Assembly: GCA_017959485.1 (NCBI GenBank)
Contig: JAGDAM010000364.1
Span: forward strand, 1 to 6,452
Source: Clostridia bacterium
GTDB lineage: Bacteria > Bacillota_A > Clostridia > Oscillospirales > CAG-272
Length of the DNA: 6,452 nucleotides
Direction of reading: 5' to 3'
Shown here piece by piece: positions 4,815-6,452 of the stretch. The position numbers were made by a program, and so were the translations under genes. Below the pieces are notes generated by a model, which had not been told where the DNA came from, did not search any database, and was given only the letters and a program-made list of their open reading frames with translations. Each line of letters opens with the position of its first letter. Position 1 is the first letter of the stretch.

Positions 4815-6452
4815 TTATTTTTCGTCCGTCGAGGGAAGGTCTTTATTTTGCAGTATCGTTGATTCGAATTCCGCGAAATAAAGCGGACGTGAGAAATAGT
4901 ATCCCTGAACGAGCGTACAGCCGAGGCCTTTCAGTATTTTCAGCTGCGCCTCGGTCTCCACGCCTTCGGCGACGACGTCGATGTTCAGATTCTTTGCGAG
5001 GCTGAGGATGAACGTGACCATTTGCACGTCTTTTTCGCTTTTTTCTATCTTCGCAATGAAATCTTTGTCCATTTTGAGCACGTCGATAGGCATCGAGGAA
5101 AGCATATTGAGCGAAGAATATCCGATGCCGAAATCGTCCATTTCCACGGTGAAGCCGGCTTTACGCAGATTTGCCGCGACGCGGGTCACCTGATCGGCGT
5201 TCTCGGTATACGCGGATTCCGTTATCTCCAGCTTGAGCACGCTCGGATCGAGCCCGTTTTCGCGGATGATGTCGGAAAGCGTGCCGTCGAGCGAGGGATC
5301 AAACACGTCCACGCGCGACAGGTTGACCGAAACGGGTACCGTCACGCCGAACTGCGCACGCCAGCGCGCGATCTGACGCGCCGCCTGAGCCCAGACGTAT
5401 TTGTCCACTTCGCCGATCTTTCCGTACCGCTCGAAAAGCGGGATGAAATCGTTCGGAGCGATCATGCCGAGCTCCGGATGCTGCCAGCGTATCAGCGCTT
5501 CCGCGCTGATGAAACGCGGCGTATCCGTGCTTATATCGTATTGAGGCTGATAATAGATCTCGAATTCGTAATTGTTGAGCGCGCGATGCAGGTCGTTGAG
5601 CAGACGCTGATCGAACAGTTCCTGACGGCGGACCTTCTCGTCAAAGACGATGAGGTGATTTATGTAATGTCCGCGCGCCATGCTGCACGCCGTGCGCGCT
5701 CTGTCGAAGAGGTATATCGGCGCGAGATCGTCCTGCCACGGCATGACGCCCATACGCAGACGGATGCTCGCGTTAGGCGCGAGATCGATCATTTTGTTCT
5801 GCAGGCGATTGAATATCGACATATAGTCGTTTGTGTGCAGGCAGTATATGTCGAATCTGTCGGCGCCGAATCTGCCGCCGATGCCGCCCGTGTCTTGAGC
5901 TACGGCCTGTATCTCTTTACCGAGCGCACGCAGGACTCTGTCGCCGAATTCCCATCCGTTCAGCGCGTTGATCGAGTGGAACTGTTCGATGTTCACGACG
6001 ATCGCGTCGCGCTGCGTGTCCGGATGCTCGCGGTACATTCTGTTTGCGTATTCGAAGAAATAATTGCGGTTATAAAGACCGGTGAGGTCGTCGGTCTCCG
6101 TCGCGGATATAAGGTTTTTCGCCTTTTTCTCGGAACGAAGACTTCTCATGAGCAAGAACAGCACCACCAGTATCACGACCAAGACGATCGCCGAGACCGC
6201 AATGAAATTTTCGGCGATGAAATCGATAAAGGTGAGCTTTGCGTCCTGCGTTATATAATAAGAAAGAGCCGCGTTGACGGTGGAGGTCGGGATGAGCCCC
6301 GCCGCTTTTGCGAGGATAGAGTAAAGTTCGGCGCTGCCGTTTGCGACCGCGAAGCAGTAGTCGAGCCCCACGCCCATGGCGTAAGTGGTCAGATTATAGT
6401 GGTCGCACAGGCGCGAAATATTGTTGTAACGGTAGTTGCTTATAAGGACGCA
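4815..6452 (-). CDS. Paralogous membrane c-di-GMP phosphodiesterase (sensor-TM-degenerate GGDEF-EAL), N-terminus beyond window
   Basis: The reading frame stays open to the right edge, so the 545 visible residues are the C-terminal part. The ATG at 6377 is internal, because the 25 codons before it align without gaps to residues 428-452 of the 966-residue paralogue (shared SNYRYNNIS). By comparison about 430 N-terminal residues are missing, presumably a signal peptide, flytrap domain 1 and most of domain 2. Counting from the first visible codon: end of flytrap domain 2 to about 70, membrane helix 82-103, degenerate GGDEF domain 117-271 (GADRF at 196-200; N154 and E156 replace the usual DxD), and EAL domain from about 283. 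The EAL domain keeps E318-A-L, N377, E409, E412, D439-D440, K460, E496, E499 and Q516, so phosphodiesterase activity is expected. Loop 6 reads DDFGIG instead of the usual DDFGTG. It is the first of the three operon genes visible here, 31 nt before the cyclase. Confidence 0.92.
   Translation of the reverse strand, partial: CVLISNYRYNNISRLCDHYNLTTYAMGVGLDYCFAVANGSAELYSILAKAAGLIPTSTVNAALSYYITQDAKLTFIDFIAENFIAVSAIVLVVILVVLFLLMRSLRSEKKAKNLISATETDDLTGLYNRNYFFEYANRMYREHPDTQRDAIVVNIEQFHSINALNGWEFGDRVLRALGKEIQAVAQDTGGIGGRFGADRFDIYCLHTNDYMSIFNRLQNKMIDLAPNASIRLRMGVMPWQDDLAPIYLFDRARTACSMARGHYINHLIVFDEKVRRQELFDQRLLNDLHRALNNYEFEIYYQPQYDISTDTPRFISAEALIRWQHPELGMIAPNDFIPLFERYGKIGEVDKYVWAQAARQIARWRAQFGVTVPVSVNLSRVDVFDPSLDGTLSDIIRENGLDPSVLKLEITESAYTENADQVTRVAANLRKAGFTVEMDDFGIGYSSLNMLSSMPIDVLKMDKDFIAKIEKSEKDVQMVTFILSLAKNLNIDVVAEGVETEAQLKILKGLGCTLVQGYYFSRPLYFAEFESTILQNKDLPSTDEK

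Noticed and set aside
6375..6377. ATG as the true start of the right-hand phosphodiesterase gene.
   Set aside because: The frame is open upstream to the window end and the 25 preceding codons align without gaps to the paralogue, so the start is outside the window.

Overview
The window is a piece of a bacterial chromosome or contig with roughly balanced base composition. It most likely comes from an anaerobic Clostridia-type Firmicute, perhaps a gut lineage. This rests on the elongator tRNA-Met anticodon arm (GGTTCATACCC), the Gram-positive-like tRNA-Glu body, a clear AGGAG ribosome binding site, and the fusion of tandem family-3 solute-binding domains to GGDEF-EAL output, which I recall as common in such bacteria. 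The lineage is an inference; no phylogenetic marker is fully present.

Left edge (1-193, + strand): the 3' half of an elongator tRNA-Met, a 10-bp hairpin starting at its CCA end, a tRNA-Glu (anticodon TTC, no encoded CCA, weakened acceptor stem), and a strong intrinsic terminator. The terminator can serve both the tRNA cluster on the + strand and the convergent protein operon on the - strand.

The rest (199-6452, - strand, transcribed right to left) is an apparent operon of three cyclic-di-GMP genes with 31-nt gaps. In transcription order these are: (1) a membrane phosphodiesterase with periplasmic-type sensor, degenerate GGDEF and intact EAL, whose 5' part lies beyond the window; (2) a dCache-HAMP-GGDEF diguanylate cyclase with an intact active site but no RxxD inhibitory site; (3) a complete 966-residue paralogue of gene 1 with signal peptide, two Venus-flytrap (SBP_bac_3) domains, one membrane helix, degenerate GGDEF and intact EAL. 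No operon promoter is visible; it should lie beyond the right edge.

Taken together, the genes look like one locus that couples extracellular small-molecule sensing to both synthesis (one cyclase) and breakdown (two phosphodiesterases) of c-di-GMP. The two phosphodiesterases share the same unusual pseudo-GGDEF domain: the metal-binding and signature residues are lost, but the residues expected to contact guanine are kept. This suggests a nucleotide-sensing role that predates the gene duplication. All domain families here are known; the arrangement and the shared degenerations are the noteworthy part, not a wholly new system. No mobile element, CRISPR array or riboswitch was seen, and no gene-free stretch exceeds 300 bases.
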